A DNA stretch of 64,000 bases from positions 4,288,017 through 4,352,016 of the forward strand of contig NZ_JQML01000001.1 in assembly GCF_000744705.1 (NCBI RefSeq), read 5' to 3'. This document shows, piece by piece, positions 9,523 to 18,756 of the stretch. Every line of letters begins with the position of its first letter. The stretch's first letter is position 1. Made by a program: the position numbers and the translations under genes. Source of the stretch: Streptacidiphilus albus JL83. GTDB lineage: Bacteria > Actinomycetota > Actinomycetes > Streptomycetales > Streptomycetaceae. The notes under the pieces are model-generated. The model made no database searches, had not been told where the DNA came from, and worked only from the letters and a program-made list of their open reading frames with translations.

Positions 9523-10548
9523 GTGGCGATGATCGGCTGGCGGGACGCGACGGAGACGGCACTCTACGGGCCCGGCGGCTTCTTCCGGCAGCCGGTCGGA
9601 CCGGCCGGGCACTTCCGTACCTCGGTCCACGCGTCCCCGCTGTTCGCGGCGGCGCTGACGGAATTGGTCCGACAGGTGGACGAGGCACTGGGCCGTCCGG
9701 CGGAACTGGTGGTGACCGATGTCGGGGCCGGGCGCGGGGAACTGCTGCTCGCGCTGGGCGCACACGCCCGGGCGCACCACCCCGGACTGGCGGACCGGCT
9801 GGTGCTGAGGGCGGTGGAGCGCGCCGGGCGGCCGCCGGGGCTGCCGGCCTGGATCGGCTGGCGCACGCGGATCGAACCGGCCGCGAACGGGGTGCTGATC
9901 GCCAACGAGTGGCTGGACAACGTCCCGGTGGACATCGCCGAGGTGGACGAGGACGGCGTGGTGCGGCTGGTACTGGTGGACCCGGCGACCGGCGCCGAGG
10001 CCCTGGGCGCCCCGGTGGCGGGGGCGGACGTCGGGTGGCTGGAGCGGTGGTGGCCGCTGGACCCGGCCGAGCCCGGACTCCGGGCGGAGCTGGGCGGGCC
10101 GAGGGACGCGGCCTGGGCCGAGGCGGTCGGGTCGCTGGGGCGCGGTCTGGCCCTGGCCGTGGACTACGCGCACCGCGCCGGGGACCGTCCGCCCTTCGGC
10201 AGCCTCGCCGCCTACCGGGAGGGGCGGGAGGTCCACCCGGTGCCGGACGGCCGCTCCGACCTGACCTCGCACGTCGCGCTGGACGCCTGTCTGGCGGCCT
10301 CGGCGGGCGAACGCGTCGTCCACAGCCTGTGGACGACGCAGCGGGAGGCGCTGCGACTGCTGGGGGTGAGCGGGGCCAGGCCGCCGCTGGAACAGGCCGG
10401 CCGCGACCCGTCCGGCTACGTCCGCGCCCTCGCCGCCGCCGGGGAGGCGGCCGAGCTGACCGAGCCGGGCGGACTCGGCTCCTTCGCCTGGGGGCTGCAG
10501 TCGGTGCGGATGGCGCTCCCGGCGGGATGGCAGACTCTTGCCCCATGA
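9523..10548 (+). CDS. SAM-dependent methyltransferase, MidA/NDUFAF7 (DUF185) family
   Basis: This 341-residue protein has the DUF185 layout: N-terminal [17 protein letters not shown]-binding [13 protein letters not shown], the [12 protein letters not shown] acidic segment, and [10 protein letters not shown]. The mitochondrial homologue NDUFAF7 symmetrically dimethylates an arginine of NDUFS2, the orthologue of NuoD, during complex I assembly. Here the TGA overlaps the ATG of a nuoD gene, which strongly suggests that NuoD is the substrate. The GTG at 9523 is preceded by AAGGTGG; an ATG two codons later is an alternative. It is divergent from the histidine kinase gene. Confidence 0.9.
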   Translation: MAMIGWRDATETALYGPGGFFRQPVGPAGHFRTSVHASPLFAAALTELVRQVDEALGRPAELVVTDVGAGRGELLLALGAHARAHHPGLADRLVLRAVERAGRPPGLPAWIGWRTRIEPAANGVLIANEWLDNVPVDIAEVDEDGVVRLVLVDPATGAEALGAPVAGADVGWLERWWPLDPAEPGLRAELGGPRDAAWAEAVGSLGRGLALAVDYAHRAGDRPPFGSLAAYREGREVHPVPDGRSDLTSHVALDACLAASAGERVVHSLWTTQREALRLLGVSGARPPLEQAGRDPSGYVRALAAAGEAAELTEPGGLGSFAWGLQSVRMALPAGWQTLAP

Positions 10549-11729
10549 CGAGTAGCCCCAGGACGAGCAGCACGGTGCGGGAGACGACGGTCGGGATCGG
10601 CGCCGGGGCCGCCACCGAACTCGGCACCAGCGACATGGTGCTGAACATCGGCCCGCAGCACCCGTCCACCCACGGCGTGCTGCGGCTGAAGCTGCGGCTG
10701 GACGGCGAGGTGATCACCGCCGTCGAACCGGTCATCGGCTACATGCACCGGGGCGCGGAGAAGTTGTTCGAGGCGCGTGACTACCGTCAGATCATCATGC
10801 TGGCCAACCGGCACGACTGGCTCTCGGCCTTCGCCAACGAACTGGGCGTGGTCCTCGGCGTCGAGCGGATGCTCGGCATGGAGGTGCCCGAGCGCGCCAC
10901 CTGGACCAGGACCCTGCTGGCCGAGCTCAACCGGGTGCTCAACCACCTGATGTTCCTCGGCTCCTACCCGCTGGAGCTGGGTGGGATCACCCCGGTCTTC
11001 CACGCCTTCCACGAGCGCGAGCAGCTGCAGGCGGTGCTGGAGGAGGCCTCCGGCGGCCGGATGCACTACATGTTCAACCGGGTCGGCGGCCTCAAGGAGG
11101 ACCTCCCGGCCGGCTGGTACGGGCGGGTCGGGGCCGCCGTCGCGGCGCTGCGCGAGCGGGTGCGGACCTTCGACGACCTGGTCCTCGGCAACGACATCTT
11201 CCGCGCCCGGACCCGCGGCGTGGGCGTACTGGCCCCGGAGCACGTCCACGCGTACGGGGTGAGCGGGCCGATCGCCCGCGCCTCCGGCGTCGACTTCGAC
11301 CTGCGCCGGGACGAGCCCTACCTCGCCTACGGCGAGCTCGGCGACGTGCTGCGGGTGGTGACCCGTCAGGAGGGCGACTGCCTGGCCCGGTTCGAGTGCC
11401 TGCTGGAGCAGACCCGCAACTCGCTGGACCTGGCCGACGCCTGCCTGGACCGGATCGCCGAGCTGCCGAGCGGACCGATCAACCAGCGGCTGCCCAAGGT
11501 GCTCAAGGCCCCCGAGGGCCACACCTACACCTGGACCGAGAACCCGCTCGGCGTGAACGGCTACTACCTGGTGTCGCGCGGCGACAAGACCCCCTGGCGG
11601 CTCAAGCTCCGCTCGGCCTCCTACAACAACATCCAGGTGCTGGGCGAACTGCTGCCGGGGACGCTGGTCGCGGACATGGTGGCGATCCTGGGCTCGCTCT
11701 TCTTCGTCGTCGGGGACATCGACAAGTAG
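10545..11729 (+). CDS. nuoD: NADH-quinone oxidoreductase subunit D (stand-alone nuoD)
   Basis: This 394-residue protein is the 49-kDa-type subunit of complex I, lining the quinone pocket with NuoB. It shows [17 protein letters not shown] near residues 34-50, [10 protein letters not shown] with Arg69 aligned to the arginine methylated in NDUFS2, FHEREQLQ, and the C-terminal [12 protein letters not shown], ending in DIDK. It overlaps the MidA-family gene by 4 bp. No other nuo gene is in the window, so this is a second or displaced copy apart from a nuoA-N operon; whether it joins a full complex I or a reduced one is unknown. A strong hairpin follows. Confidence 0.95.
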   Translation: MTSSPRTSSTVRETTVGIGAGAATELGTSDMVLNIGPQHPSTHGVLRLKLRLDGEVITAVEPVIGYMHRGAEKLFEARDYRQIIMLANRHDWLSAFANELGVVLGVERMLGMEVPERATWTRTLLAELNRVLNHLMFLGSYPLELGGITPVFHAFHEREQLQAVLEEASGGRMHYMFNRVGGLKEDLPAGWYGRVGAAVAALRERVRTFDDLVLGNDIFRARTRGVGVLAPEHVHAYGVSGPIARASGVDFDLRRDEPYLAYGELGDVLRVVTRQEGDCLARFECLLEQTRNSLDLADACLDRIAELPSGPINQRLPKVLKAPEGHTYTWTENPLGVNGYYLVSRGDKTPWRLKLRSASYNNIQVLGELLPGTLVADMVAILGSLFFVVGDIDK

Positions 11730-11753
11730 CCGGACCGCCGACACGACGACACC

Positions 11754-11801
11754 ACGACGGCGGGGCCGGGGGATTCCGAACTCCCCCGGCCCCGCCGTCG
11801 T
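11754..11801. terminator. Perfect 20-bp inverted repeat between convergent genes
   Basis: A 20-bp perfect stem (11754-11773 with 11782-11801) with an 8-base loop lies between nuoD and the minus-strand coiled-coil gene. No clear U tract follows on either side. It probably terminates both transcripts. Confidence 0.85.
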
Positions 11802-11819
11802 TCACTCCGTACCCGGGTC

Positions 11820-13088
11820 CTACAGCGCGCGCAGCACCCGGACGTCGATCGGCTCGGTCTCGTCCTCGGCCGTGAGGTCGACCAGGCCGCCGTCCGCGGT
11901 CGGCTGCTGGTGCGCGTCGGCCGCGGCAGCCGCAGCCTCCCCGGCGCGGCCGTGGGCGGGCTGCGGTGCGGGCTCGCCCGCCTCGGCCGGCAGGCCGGCC
12001 GCCGCGTCGTAGCGGCGCTGCTCGGCGGCGGCCTCCTCGCCGACCACGTCGGCGAGGTCGGCCGGGACGCCGCCCAACTGGTGCGAGATCGCCTCTTCCT
12101 GACGGGTGAAGAAGCTGAAGGTGCCGCCGGCGGCGGCCTGGGCGCCCCGCGCCGCACCGCGCTGCAGCGGCGCGGGCAGGACGGTCGCCGCCGGACGCAG
12201 CGGCGGCAGCGCCGCCCGGGCCCAGGCGGGCCCCTGCGTGGTGGCGGCCGGCTGCTGCTGCGGCAGCGGCTGGGCGCGGTGCCGGGACTGGGGCTGGATC
12301 TGCACCTTGGCGGCGACGGCGGGCAGCGCGGCGGGCGCGGCCGGAGCCGCCTGCGGCTGGGCGACGGGCTGCTGCGGGCCGGGCTGCTGCGGCGCGGCCT
12401 GCTGGGTGGCGGGCTGCGTGGCGGGCTGCGTGGCGGCCTGGCCCTCGGCGGCGGCCTGGGCGTCGAGCTGGGCCTGGATCTGGGCCTCGGCCTGGGCGCG
12501 CTTCTGGGCCGCGGTGCGGGCGGGCGCCTGGGCGGCGATCCGCTGGGCCTCGCCGACTGCCGCCCGGCGCTCCAGTCCGCGCAGCACCGAGGCGGCCTTG
12601 AGGTAGGCGGTGGGCGTCGGCCGGTTGCCGCGCAGCGCGAGCTCGCGACGGCGCGCCTCCTCGGCCTCGCGGACGGCCTGCTCCGCGGCGAGCCTGGCCC
12701 GCTCCCGGAGCAGCCGCTGGTTCTCGGCCTCGGCCCGGGCGATCTGGCTGCGCTGCGCCAGCAGCCGTCGCTCCAGCCGCTTGACCTGCTCCTCGGCGGT
12801 CTCGGCCGAGAACTCCAGCTCGGCCAGGCGCTCCTCGAAGCGGATCTCGTCGCGGTTGCGGGCGGCGACCTCGTTCTCCAACTCCGCCTCGCCGCTGCGT
12901 TCACGCAGCCGCAGCAGCACGGCGGAGGCGGCGGCGCCCACCGCGGTGGCGACGACCAGCACCCGGAGCAGCGCGAGGCTGCTGGTGAGCGGGGCGGACA
13001 CCAGTGCGGCAACCGCCAGCACTCCGCAAGCGATGGGAGGGAGCAACCTGCTCAGAGGCGAGGATTGGCGATGGCGACCACGTGGCAT
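11820..13088 (-). CDS. Membrane-anchored coiled-coil protein of unknown function
   Basis: I do not recognise a named family. The 422-residue protein starts with two adjacent hydrophobic segments (about residues 15-58), then a charged heptad-like region rich in Glu, Arg and Ala (about 60-165) that should form a long coiled coil, followed by a low-complexity Gln/Ala/Pro linker (about 185-300). The tail is acidic, with a short segment TFSFFTRQEEAISHQLGG. A scaffold or cell-envelope role is possible but unproven. The ATG at 13088 has no Shine-Dalgarno box, but a TAGATT -10 element ends 7 bases upstream with a CTGACA -35 element 18 bp further up, consistent with leaderless transcription. Confidence 0.8.
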   Translation of the reverse strand: MPRGRHRQSSPLSRLLPPIACGVLAVAALVSAPLTSSLALLRVLVVATAVGAAASAVLLRLRERSGEAELENEVAARNRDEIRFEERLAELEFSAETAEEQVKRLERRLLAQRSQIARAEAENQRLLRERARLAAEQAVREAEEARRRELALRGNRPTPTAYLKAASVLRGLERRAAVGEAQRIAAQAPARTAAQKRAQAEAQIQAQLDAQAAAEGQAATQPATQPATQQAAPQQPGPQQPVAQPQAAPAAPAALPAVAAKVQIQPQSRHRAQPLPQQQPAATTQGPAWARAALPPLRPAATVLPAPLQRGAARGAQAAAGGTFSFFTRQEEAISHQLGGVPADLADVVGEEAAAEQRRYDAAAGLPAEAGEPAPQPAHGRAGEAAAAAADAHQQPTADGGLVDLTAEDETEPIDVRVLRAL

Positions 13089-13315
13089 GGCCAGAAATCT
13101 AGCGTGCCGACTATACGGATGTCAGGTGAGGTCCCCAAGATGCCCTTGACATGACTATGTTGTGACATTCGGTCAACTTCTGTAGCACTACGGTGACACT
13201 CTTCGCCCCGCTTCGCGGCTGATGTCCGGTTAGGATCCGGCGGCCACAGCGAAATGATCACGCCAGGTGTTCGACGGCCCGGCCGGACCGGCAGGACCGT
13301 CGGCACCGCGCCGGG

Positions 13316-13810
13316 TCAGAGCGAGGCCGGGTCCATCCGGGTGGTCACGGCGATCCGGTTCCAGGCGTTGATGGTCAGGATCAGCGCGATCAGCTGGGCC
13401 AGTTCGGCCTCCTCGAAGTGCTCGGCCGCCTGCGCGTAGACGGCGTCCGGGACGAAGCCGTCGGTCAGCACGGTGACCGCCTCGGTCAGCGCCAGCGCCG
13501 CCTGCTCCTTCACCGTGAAGAAGGCGCCGGCCTCCTGCCAGGCGTTCAGCAGGTAGATCCGCTGCTCGGACTCGCCGGCCTTGCGGGCGTCCCTGGTGTG
13601 CATGGCCAGGCAGTAGGCACAGTGGTTGAGCTGCGAGGCACGGATCTTGACCAGCTCGGCCAGGGCCGGGTCCACGCCCTTCCGCGAGGCCCGGTCCAGG
13701 GCCACCATCGCCTGGTAGAACTCGGGAGCGGCCTGGAAGAAGCTCATCCGGGGGCCGTGCACGTGGTGGGCGTTACCGTCAGTGGTCGGCTGCGTCGTCT
13801 GCGTCGTCAT
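13316..13810 (-). CDS. AhpD-like carboxymuconolactone decarboxylase family protein
   Basis: This 164-residue protein has the CMD/AhpD core EFYQAMVALDRA, ELVKIRASQLNHCAYCLAMH and the trailing helices. The CxxC pair (Cys64, Cys67) and His71 match the thiol-active site of alkylhydroperoxidase AhpD-type proteins. It likely acts as a peroxidase or peroxidase reductase in the cytoplasm. The ATG at 13810 lacks a ribosome binding site but has TAGTCT 7 bases upstream, suggesting leaderless transcription. It is divergent from a MocR regulator across only 47 bp, so it is a likely target. Confidence 0.9.
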   Translation of the reverse strand: MTTQTTQPTTDGNAHHVHGPRMSFFQAAPEFYQAMVALDRASRKGVDPALAELVKIRASQLNHCAYCLAMHTRDARKAGESEQRIYLLNAWQEAGAFFTVKEQAALALTEAVTVLTDGFVPDAVYAQAAEHFEEAELAQLIALILTINAWNRIAVTTRMDPASL

Positions 13811-13818
13811 GTCCACCA

Positions 13819-13847
13819 GACTATGCCGGAACCAGCCCAGGACTATG
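13819..13847. promoter_or_regulatory. Direct repeat GACTATG x2 in the MocR/AhpD divergent promoter
   Basis: GACTATG occurs at 13819-13825 and 13841-13847, a 22-bp period that places both on the same helix face. Each copy overlaps a -10-like hexamer: TAGTCT for the minus-strand ahpD-like gene, and TATGGT for the plus-strand mocR gene. MocR-type regulators are known to bind direct repeats, so this is a candidate operator controlling both genes. Confidence 0.6.
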
Positions 13848-13857
13848 GTCCATTTCC

Positions 13858-15303
13858 ATGACACGAATATGGGCCACTTCCTCCGAGCCCGGCAGCGATC
13901 TGCACCTGGACCTGAACCTGGGGGAGGGTTCCGCCGGCGGCGTGCGCGCGGCGCTGATCCGGGCGCTGCGGGACGCGGTCCGCAGCGGGCGGCTGGCGCC
14001 GGGCGTGCGGCTGCCGTCCTCGCGGACCCTGGCCGCGGACCTCGGGCTGGCCCGCAACACCGTCGCCGACGCCTACGGCGAACTGGTCGCGGAGGGCTGG
14101 CTCTCGGCCCGGCAGGGCTCCGGTACCCGGGTCGCCCAGCGGACCCTCCCCGGCCGCACCACCACCGCCCGCCCCGCCGTCCGGCGTCCTGAGGCGACCC
14201 ACAACCTCCACGCCGGGTCGCCCGACCTGTCCTCCTTCCCCCGCGCCGCCTGGGCCGCCGCCGGACGCCGGGCGCTGGCCAACGCCCCGGCCGCGGCCTT
14301 CGGCTACGGCGATCCGCGCGGCCGGGTCGAGCTGCGGCAGGCCCTCGCCGACTACCTGGCCCGGGCCCGGGGGGTGCGCACCGATCCGGAGCGGATCGTC
14401 ATCTGCGAGGGCTTCGCCCAGGGGGCGGCACTGCTGGGCCGGGTGCTGCGGCAACTGGAGTCCCGCCGGGGCGGGAGGCCGCGGCGGCTGGCGGTGGAGT
14501 CCTACGGTCTCGGCTTCCACCGGGGGCTGCTGACCGGCGCCGGGCTGGGCACCGTCCCGCTGACGGTCGACCGGCTCGGCGCCGCCACCCCGGAGTTGGC
14601 CTCGATGCCGGAGGTCGGCGCAGCGCTGCTCACCCCGGCGCACCAGTTCCCGACCGGCGTCCCGCTGGCTCCGGAGCGCCGGACCGCCGTGGTGGAGTGG
14701 GCCCGGGACGCGGACGCGCTGGTGCTGGAGGACGACTACGACGGCGAGTTCCGCTACGACCGGCAGCCGGTGGGCGCGCTGCAGGGGCTGGACCCGGAGC
14801 GGGTCGCCTACCTGGGCACGGCGAGCAAGAGCCTGGCGCCCGCGCTCCGACTGGGCTGGATGGTGCTGCCGGGCCGACTGGTCGACGGGGTGGTGGCGGC
14901 CAAGACCGAGGCGGAGCGCCATCCGGCCAGCCTGAACCAGCTGGTGCTGGCCGAGTTCATCACCTCCGGGGCCTACGACCGGCATGTCCGGGCGATGCGG
15001 CTGCGCTACCGCCGCCGGCGCGACCGGCTGGTGGCCGCGCTGGCCGAACGGGCCCCGGCGGTCGAGGTGAGCGGGATCGCGGCCGGGCTGCACGCGGTAC
15101 TGCGGCTCCCCCCGGGCACCGAGGACGACGCGCTCCACGGAGCGGCCTGGCTGGGCCTGGCCGTCCAGGGCCTGGACGAGTTCCGCCACCCCGACGTCCC
15201 GGCCGCCGGCGACGCGGCCCTGGTCGTCGGCTACGGCACCCCGCCGGAGCACGGCTTCTCGGCCGCGCTCGACGCCCTCTGCCAAGCCCTGGAGGCGATC
15301 TGA
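13858..15303 (+). CDS. MocR/PdxR-family regulator (GntR HTH fused to aminotransferase domain)
   Basis: The 481-residue protein has a winged helix-turn-helix of the GntR type near residues 25-95 (LPSSRTLAADLGLARNTVADAY) and a fold-type I aminotransferase-like domain from about 115. The PLP lysine is Lys324 in GTASKSLAP, preceded by VLEDDYDGEFRYD. Such regulators sense PLP or PLP-amino acid adducts and bind direct repeats at divergent promoters. The gene starts without a Shine-Dalgarno box, 8 bases after TATGGT. Its likely target is the adjacent ahpD-like gene rather than pdx genes, none of which is present. Confidence 0.93.
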   Translation: MTRIWATSSEPGSDLHLDLNLGEGSAGGVRAALIRALRDAVRSGRLAPGVRLPSSRTLAADLGLARNTVADAYGELVAEGWLSARQGSGTRVAQRTLPGRTTTARPAVRRPEATHNLHAGSPDLSSFPRAAWAAAGRRALANAPAAAFGYGDPRGRVELRQALADYLARARGVRTDPERIVICEGFAQGAALLGRVLRQLESRRGGRPRRLAVESYGLGFHRGLLTGAGLGTVPLTVDRLGAATPELASMPEVGAALLTPAHQFPTGVPLAPERRTAVVEWARDADALVLEDDYDGEFRYDRQPVGALQGLDPERVAYLGTASKSLAPALRLGWMVLPGRLVDGVVAAKTEAERHPASLNQLVLAEFITSGAYDRHVRAMRLRYRRRRDRLVAALAERAPAVEVSGIAAGLHAVLRLPPGTEDDALHGAAWLGLAVQGLDEFRHPDVPAAGDAALVVGYGTPPEHGFSAALDALCQALEAI

Positions 15304-15326
15304 CCACCGGTCGGCCGGCCATGGCT

Positions 15327-15358
15327 CGGGCGGAGCGATGTCGTCATCGCTCCGCCCG
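15327..15358. terminator. Hairpin between convergent mocR and secreted-protein genes
   Basis: A perfect 14-bp stem (15327-15340 with 15345-15358) closes on a TCGT tetraloop and is followed by TT. It lies between two convergent genes and probably acts bidirectionally. Confidence 0.8.
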
Positions 15359-15382
15359 TTGCGCCGCCCGCCCGGTCGCGGA

Positions 15383-16963
15383 TCAGCTGATGCCGTAGGC
15401 GTTGTCGATCTGCTCGTCGGTGCTGTTGCCGCTGGTGTCCACGATCACGGTGCGCAGCGACACGAAGCCGCCGGCGGGGTCGTGGACATCGGCGGACCAG
15501 GCGTTGCCGCTCCGCTTGGCCGCGATGGCCTTCCAGCTCTTGCCGCCGTTGGTCGACACCAGCACGGTCAGCGACTTGACGTTCTCGGACGGCACCGACA
15601 GGCCGGTGCCCCCGCTGCCGCGGAACAGCGTGATGGAGAGCGGGGTGTTGGCGCCGGGGGCCCCCTGGTTGGCGCCGTTCAGTCCCAGCGGGGTGAAGCG
15701 GGCCAGGAAGCCGGGGGCGAGCTGGTCCTGGTCGGGCCTCGCGTAGAAGTGGAAGTCCAGGACGGCCGAGGTGGACAGGGTGCCGACCGGGACCGGCTGG
15801 CCGGGCCGGTAGCGCTGGGCGACGGTGGCCAGGTCGTACCAGCCGGCGGAGCCGATCGGTGCGTCGAGCTCGGGGTAGCTGTTGCCGTAGGTCTGCTGCG
15901 CCACGTACTTGAGCAGCTTGCCGTTCCTGCGGAGGGTCGCCCAGAGCTTGTAGTCGGCCGTCTCGCCGGTGCCCTCGTTGGCGTCGCCGATCAGATCGTT
16001 CAGAGCGAACTGGATCCGGCCGTTCCAGACCGTGGGGAGGTTCTCCCCCGGGCCCCAGGCCGCCCGGCCGAAGCTCTGGTAGTAGGTCTTCCCGGCCTGC
16101 ATCGTCAGCGGTTGGGCGAAGCCGCCGCCGATGTCCCCGGCGTCGCTCATGACATCGGTCCGGGCGGTCCACCGCCCGGGGGAGGTGAAGACCTCGGTGC
16201 CGTAGGGCGCGCTCTGGTTCTGGAACTCACCGGCCCAGAGGTCGGTCCCGCAGAGGCCCGGGTCGTTGGCCGGCTCGGGCTGGAGGGTGAGGGCGTCGTT
16301 GTTCGTCATCTCCTCCCCCTTGTCGACCCGGATGTACTCGTAGGCCAGCTTGGCCCGCGAGTAGGCGTAGCTGGGGTTGCTCGGCAGCGTCGGGACGACG
16401 CCGCTGACCAGGTAGTCGCTGTTGGAGCCCAGCCAGGACTGCAGCCAGGACAGGCTGAAGTCACGCGAGGAGTCGGGGATCTCGTACAGGTCGCCGGGGC
16501 TGTTGAACGCCTCGACGTTCACCCCGCCGCCGCCGGGCAGGCAGGCCCGCGCGTCGATCCGGGTCTGGAAGCCGCCGCCGGCCGGGGTGTTGAGCGAGAT
16601 CTTCACCGGCTTGCCCTTGCGGGCGTCGAGCGTCAACCGGGAACTGCCCGAGACCTTGACCGTGGCGGTGCCGAGGGTGTCGGTCATCCCCCACGCGGTG
16701 CCCGGGGCAGGGGTCTCGATGTCCGTGATGACCGCATAGTGCCCGGCCGGCAGGGACACCGCATGGCCGCTCTGGGCCGTGTAGTTCTGCCAACTGCTCA
16801 GGTTGACGATGTTCTCCTGACCGCCGGAGACCGCCTTGCCGTTGCGGCCGATGGTGGTGATGGTCAGCGAGCTTCCGGCGGCCATGGCCGGGGCGGCCGA
16901 GAGCGAGTAGACCAGCGGCAAGAGGGCCGTGGTCACGGCGAGAGTGAGCGGTATCCGCCGCAC
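15383..16963 (-). CDS. Secreted protein of unknown function
   Basis: I recognise no enzyme family over most of the 526 residues. A Sec signal peptide is evident (LTLAVTTALLPLVYSLSAAP, cleavage after AMA near residue 28). The mature protein is beta-rich. Its C-terminal part (SLRTVIVDTSGNSTDEQIDN, ending YGIS) resembles the accessory beta domain found after the catalytic domain in some streptomycete S8 peptidases, but no Asp/His/Ser protease motifs are seen. The GTG at 16963 follows AGGAG, and TAAAAT at 16997-17002 on the minus strand is a plausible -10. It may bind a surface or polymer. Confidence 0.75.
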   Translation of the reverse strand: MRRIPLTLAVTTALLPLVYSLSAAPAMAAGSSLTITTIGRNGKAVSGGQENIVNLSSWQNYTAQSGHAVSLPAGHYAVITDIETPAPGTAWGMTDTLGTATVKVSGSSRLTLDARKGKPVKISLNTPAGGGFQTRIDARACLPGGGGVNVEAFNSPGDLYEIPDSSRDFSLSWLQSWLGSNSDYLVSGVVPTLPSNPSYAYSRAKLAYEYIRVDKGEEMTNNDALTLQPEPANDPGLCGTDLWAGEFQNQSAPYGTEVFTSPGRWTARTDVMSDAGDIGGGFAQPLTMQAGKTYYQSFGRAAWGPGENLPTVWNGRIQFALNDLIGDANEGTGETADYKLWATLRRNGKLLKYVAQQTYGNSYPELDAPIGSAGWYDLATVAQRYRPGQPVPVGTLSTSAVLDFHFYARPDQDQLAPGFLARFTPLGLNGANQGAPGANTPLSITLFRGSGGTGLSVPSENVKSLTVLVSTNGGKSWKAIAAKRSGNAWSADVHDPAGGFVSLRTVIVDTSGNSTDEQIDNAYGIS

Positions 16964-17220
16964 AGAAAACTCCTAGCGTTAAGTTTGAGGCCGCCGATTT
17001 TAGTGTGGCTCACACACCCCCGAGGCGTGTGCGAACGTAAGCAGCCGGTGTGAGCTCGCGCCTGATGTCTTGACATAACGGACATGCCAGCAGAGAGTTC
17101 CGCCCCCGTCACACCCGCGCACCGGCCGGGGTTGCCGTCAGGACGCGGTCGTCCTCAAGGTGCCGTCTCATCCGTAGGGTCGAATGCGGCCCGTCGGTCG
17201 AACGGTCGAAGCGGCTCGCC
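16964..17220. other. Intergenic region with minus-strand promoter
   Basis: The 257 bases separate the secreted-protein start from the end of the zinc-finger-like gene. The minus-strand -10 candidate TAAAAT is at 16997-17002. A TTGACA-like hexamer on the plus strand near 17070 has no plus-strand gene to serve. Nothing else is visible. Confidence 0.4.
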
Positions 17221-17679
17221 TCAGCGGTGGGCTGCTGCCAGGTGGCGGCGGAGTCTGATTCGTTCGTCCGCTGCTGCGCTCTGGTCGCGGCCGGCTGCGG
17301 CCTCGGCCTCGGCCAGGCGGGTGCAGTCCGCGCACCCGGTGACGGGGACGGGCCGGGTGAGCGACAGCGGAAGCGGCGTCGCCGGCGACGTGCTCCGCCG
17401 ACGCGGGACTTCGGGGTTCGGGGACGAGGTCGGCAGTCGGCCCCAGGTGCTGGCGGCGTTGGCCTCCGCCACCCGGGCCCGCAGCGCCTCGGTGCTGTCG
17501 AGCCTGACGATGTCGGTGGGACTGACCTCCCAACCGGGGCCGCCGCGCAAGGGACAGAGGAGCAGTCGGCCGTCCGCCTCGACGCTGATGACGCGTCCGG
17601 TGCGGCCGGTCACCCGGTCCCGCACGACGCTGTTGATGTCCACGCCCGGCGCGGCGCGCCCGTCTGCACTGCCCACCAT
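17221..17679 (-). CDS. Small protein with C-terminal CxxC...HxxxxH motif
   Basis: I cannot assign a function. The 152-residue product has an N-terminal segment DRVTGRTGRVISVEADGRLLL that looks like a small beta barrel, a middle Ser/Pro/Arg-rich linker, and a C-terminal helical pair with CADC and RHLAAAH, which could bind zinc. The ATG at 17679 follows a GGGAG sequence with short spacing; a longer in-frame version reaches 17781. It diverges from the XRE regulator gene across 130 bp. The CxxC-HxxxxH ending suggests a DNA- or protein-binding knuckle. Confidence 0.65.
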   Translation of the reverse strand: MVGSADGRAAPGVDINSVVRDRVTGRTGRVISVEADGRLLLCPLRGGPGWEVSPTDIVRLDSTEALRARVAEANAASTWGRLPTSSPNPEVPRRRSTSPATPLPLSLTRPVPVTGCADCTRLAEAEAAAGRDQSAAADERIRLRRHLAAAHR

Positions 17680-17808
17680 TTGCTCCCAGCGGGTCCGCCC
17701 GCACACGGTGCGGGAATCGGCCGATCTCAGAGTCAAGGGTGCACGCACGGGCCTACGCTGGACTGGTACGAAATCACCCAAACGTCCCTCTGGGACATGG
17801 AGTTGATC

Positions 17809-18756
17809 ATGTCTGCCAAATCGAAGCCGTTAACCCCCGAGCGATCGACCAGGCACCTGTTCGGCTATCGATTGCGCGAGTTGCGCCAACGGGCCGGGAT
17901 GAGCCTGGAAGCGCTCGCCAGGGTGGTCAACTCCAGTTCGTCCCAGGTCCAGCGCATCGAGACGGCGGAGGGAACGATCCCGCCCGACCTGCCGGCCAAG
18001 TTCGACATCGCCCTTGGCGCGGACGGCGTGTTCTCGCTGCTCTACCTGATCGCCCGGCATGAGGTGCATCCGGACAAGTACCGCCGGATGATGGAGTTGG
18101 AGGCCCAAGCGCAGGGCATCAAGCAGTATGCCGGGCAGGTACTTCCAGGGCTGGTACAGACGGAGGACTATGCCCGCGCGCTCTTTCGGGTGAGCAACCC
18201 GCAGGCGACGTCGGCCTGGATCGAGGAGAAGGTGGATGCGCGGATGGGTCGGCAGGAACTCCTGCACGCCGACCCCGCACCGTACTTGTCCATCCTCCTG
18301 GACGAGGCCGTGCTTCGCCGACCGATCGGCGGGCCGGAGGTGATGCGCAGACAGCTCGCGACGCTGCTCCCGCTCGCCGACTCACCGAACAGCGTCGTCC
18401 AGGTCATCCCCAACAACCACGGCGAGCACCCCTTCCTCGGAGGTTCGCTCAAGCTCCTGGAATTCGCCGACGGCCCGTCAGCTGCGTACGAGGAGGGCTT
18501 CAGGACCGGAACTCTGGTGGAGGAAGCGGAAAGCGTTGACTCGCTCCGTCGTGCATTTGATCTGATGAGGTCGTACGCACTGTCGCCCACCCTCTCATCG
18601 GCCATGATCATCAGCGCAATGGAGGCACTTCCACATGAGTACCAACCCCGACCTGGCCTCGGCGGCGTGGCGCAAGAGCAGCTACAGCAACGGCGACGGG
18701 GGCGATTGCGTCGAGACGGCACCGGGGTTCATCAATGGCGCCGTGCCCGTGCGTGA
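17809..18756 (+). CDS. XRE-family regulator with DUF5753 domain
   Basis: This 315-residue protein has an N-terminal helix-turn-helix (LRELRQRAGMSLEALARVVN, about residues 22-41) and a DUF5753 sensor-like domain (IKQYAGQVLPGLVQTEDYAR onward, about 103-275). Such proteins pair with small DUF397 proteins in streptomycetes and affect development or antibiotic production; BldB/AbaA-like loci are examples. Starts at 17797 and 17809 are in frame; the latter has GGAG 6-7 bases upstream. The last 40 or so residues are Arg/Gln-rich and are encoded on top of the next gene, an unusual 122-bp overlap that may reflect a frameshift. Confidence 0.88.
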   Translation: MSAKSKPLTPERSTRHLFGYRLRELRQRAGMSLEALARVVNSSSSQVQRIETAEGTIPPDLPAKFDIALGADGVFSLLYLIARHEVHPDKYRRMMELEAQAQGIKQYAGQVLPGLVQTEDYARALFRVSNPQATSAWIEEKVDARMGRQELLHADPAPYLSILLDEAVLRRPIGGPEVMRRQLATLLPLADSPNSVVQVIPNNHGEHPFLGGSLKLLEFADGPSAAYEEGFRTGTLVEEAESVDSLRRAFDLMRSYALSPTLSSAMIISAMEALPHEYQPRPGLGGVAQEQLQQRRRGRLRRDGTGVHQWRRARA

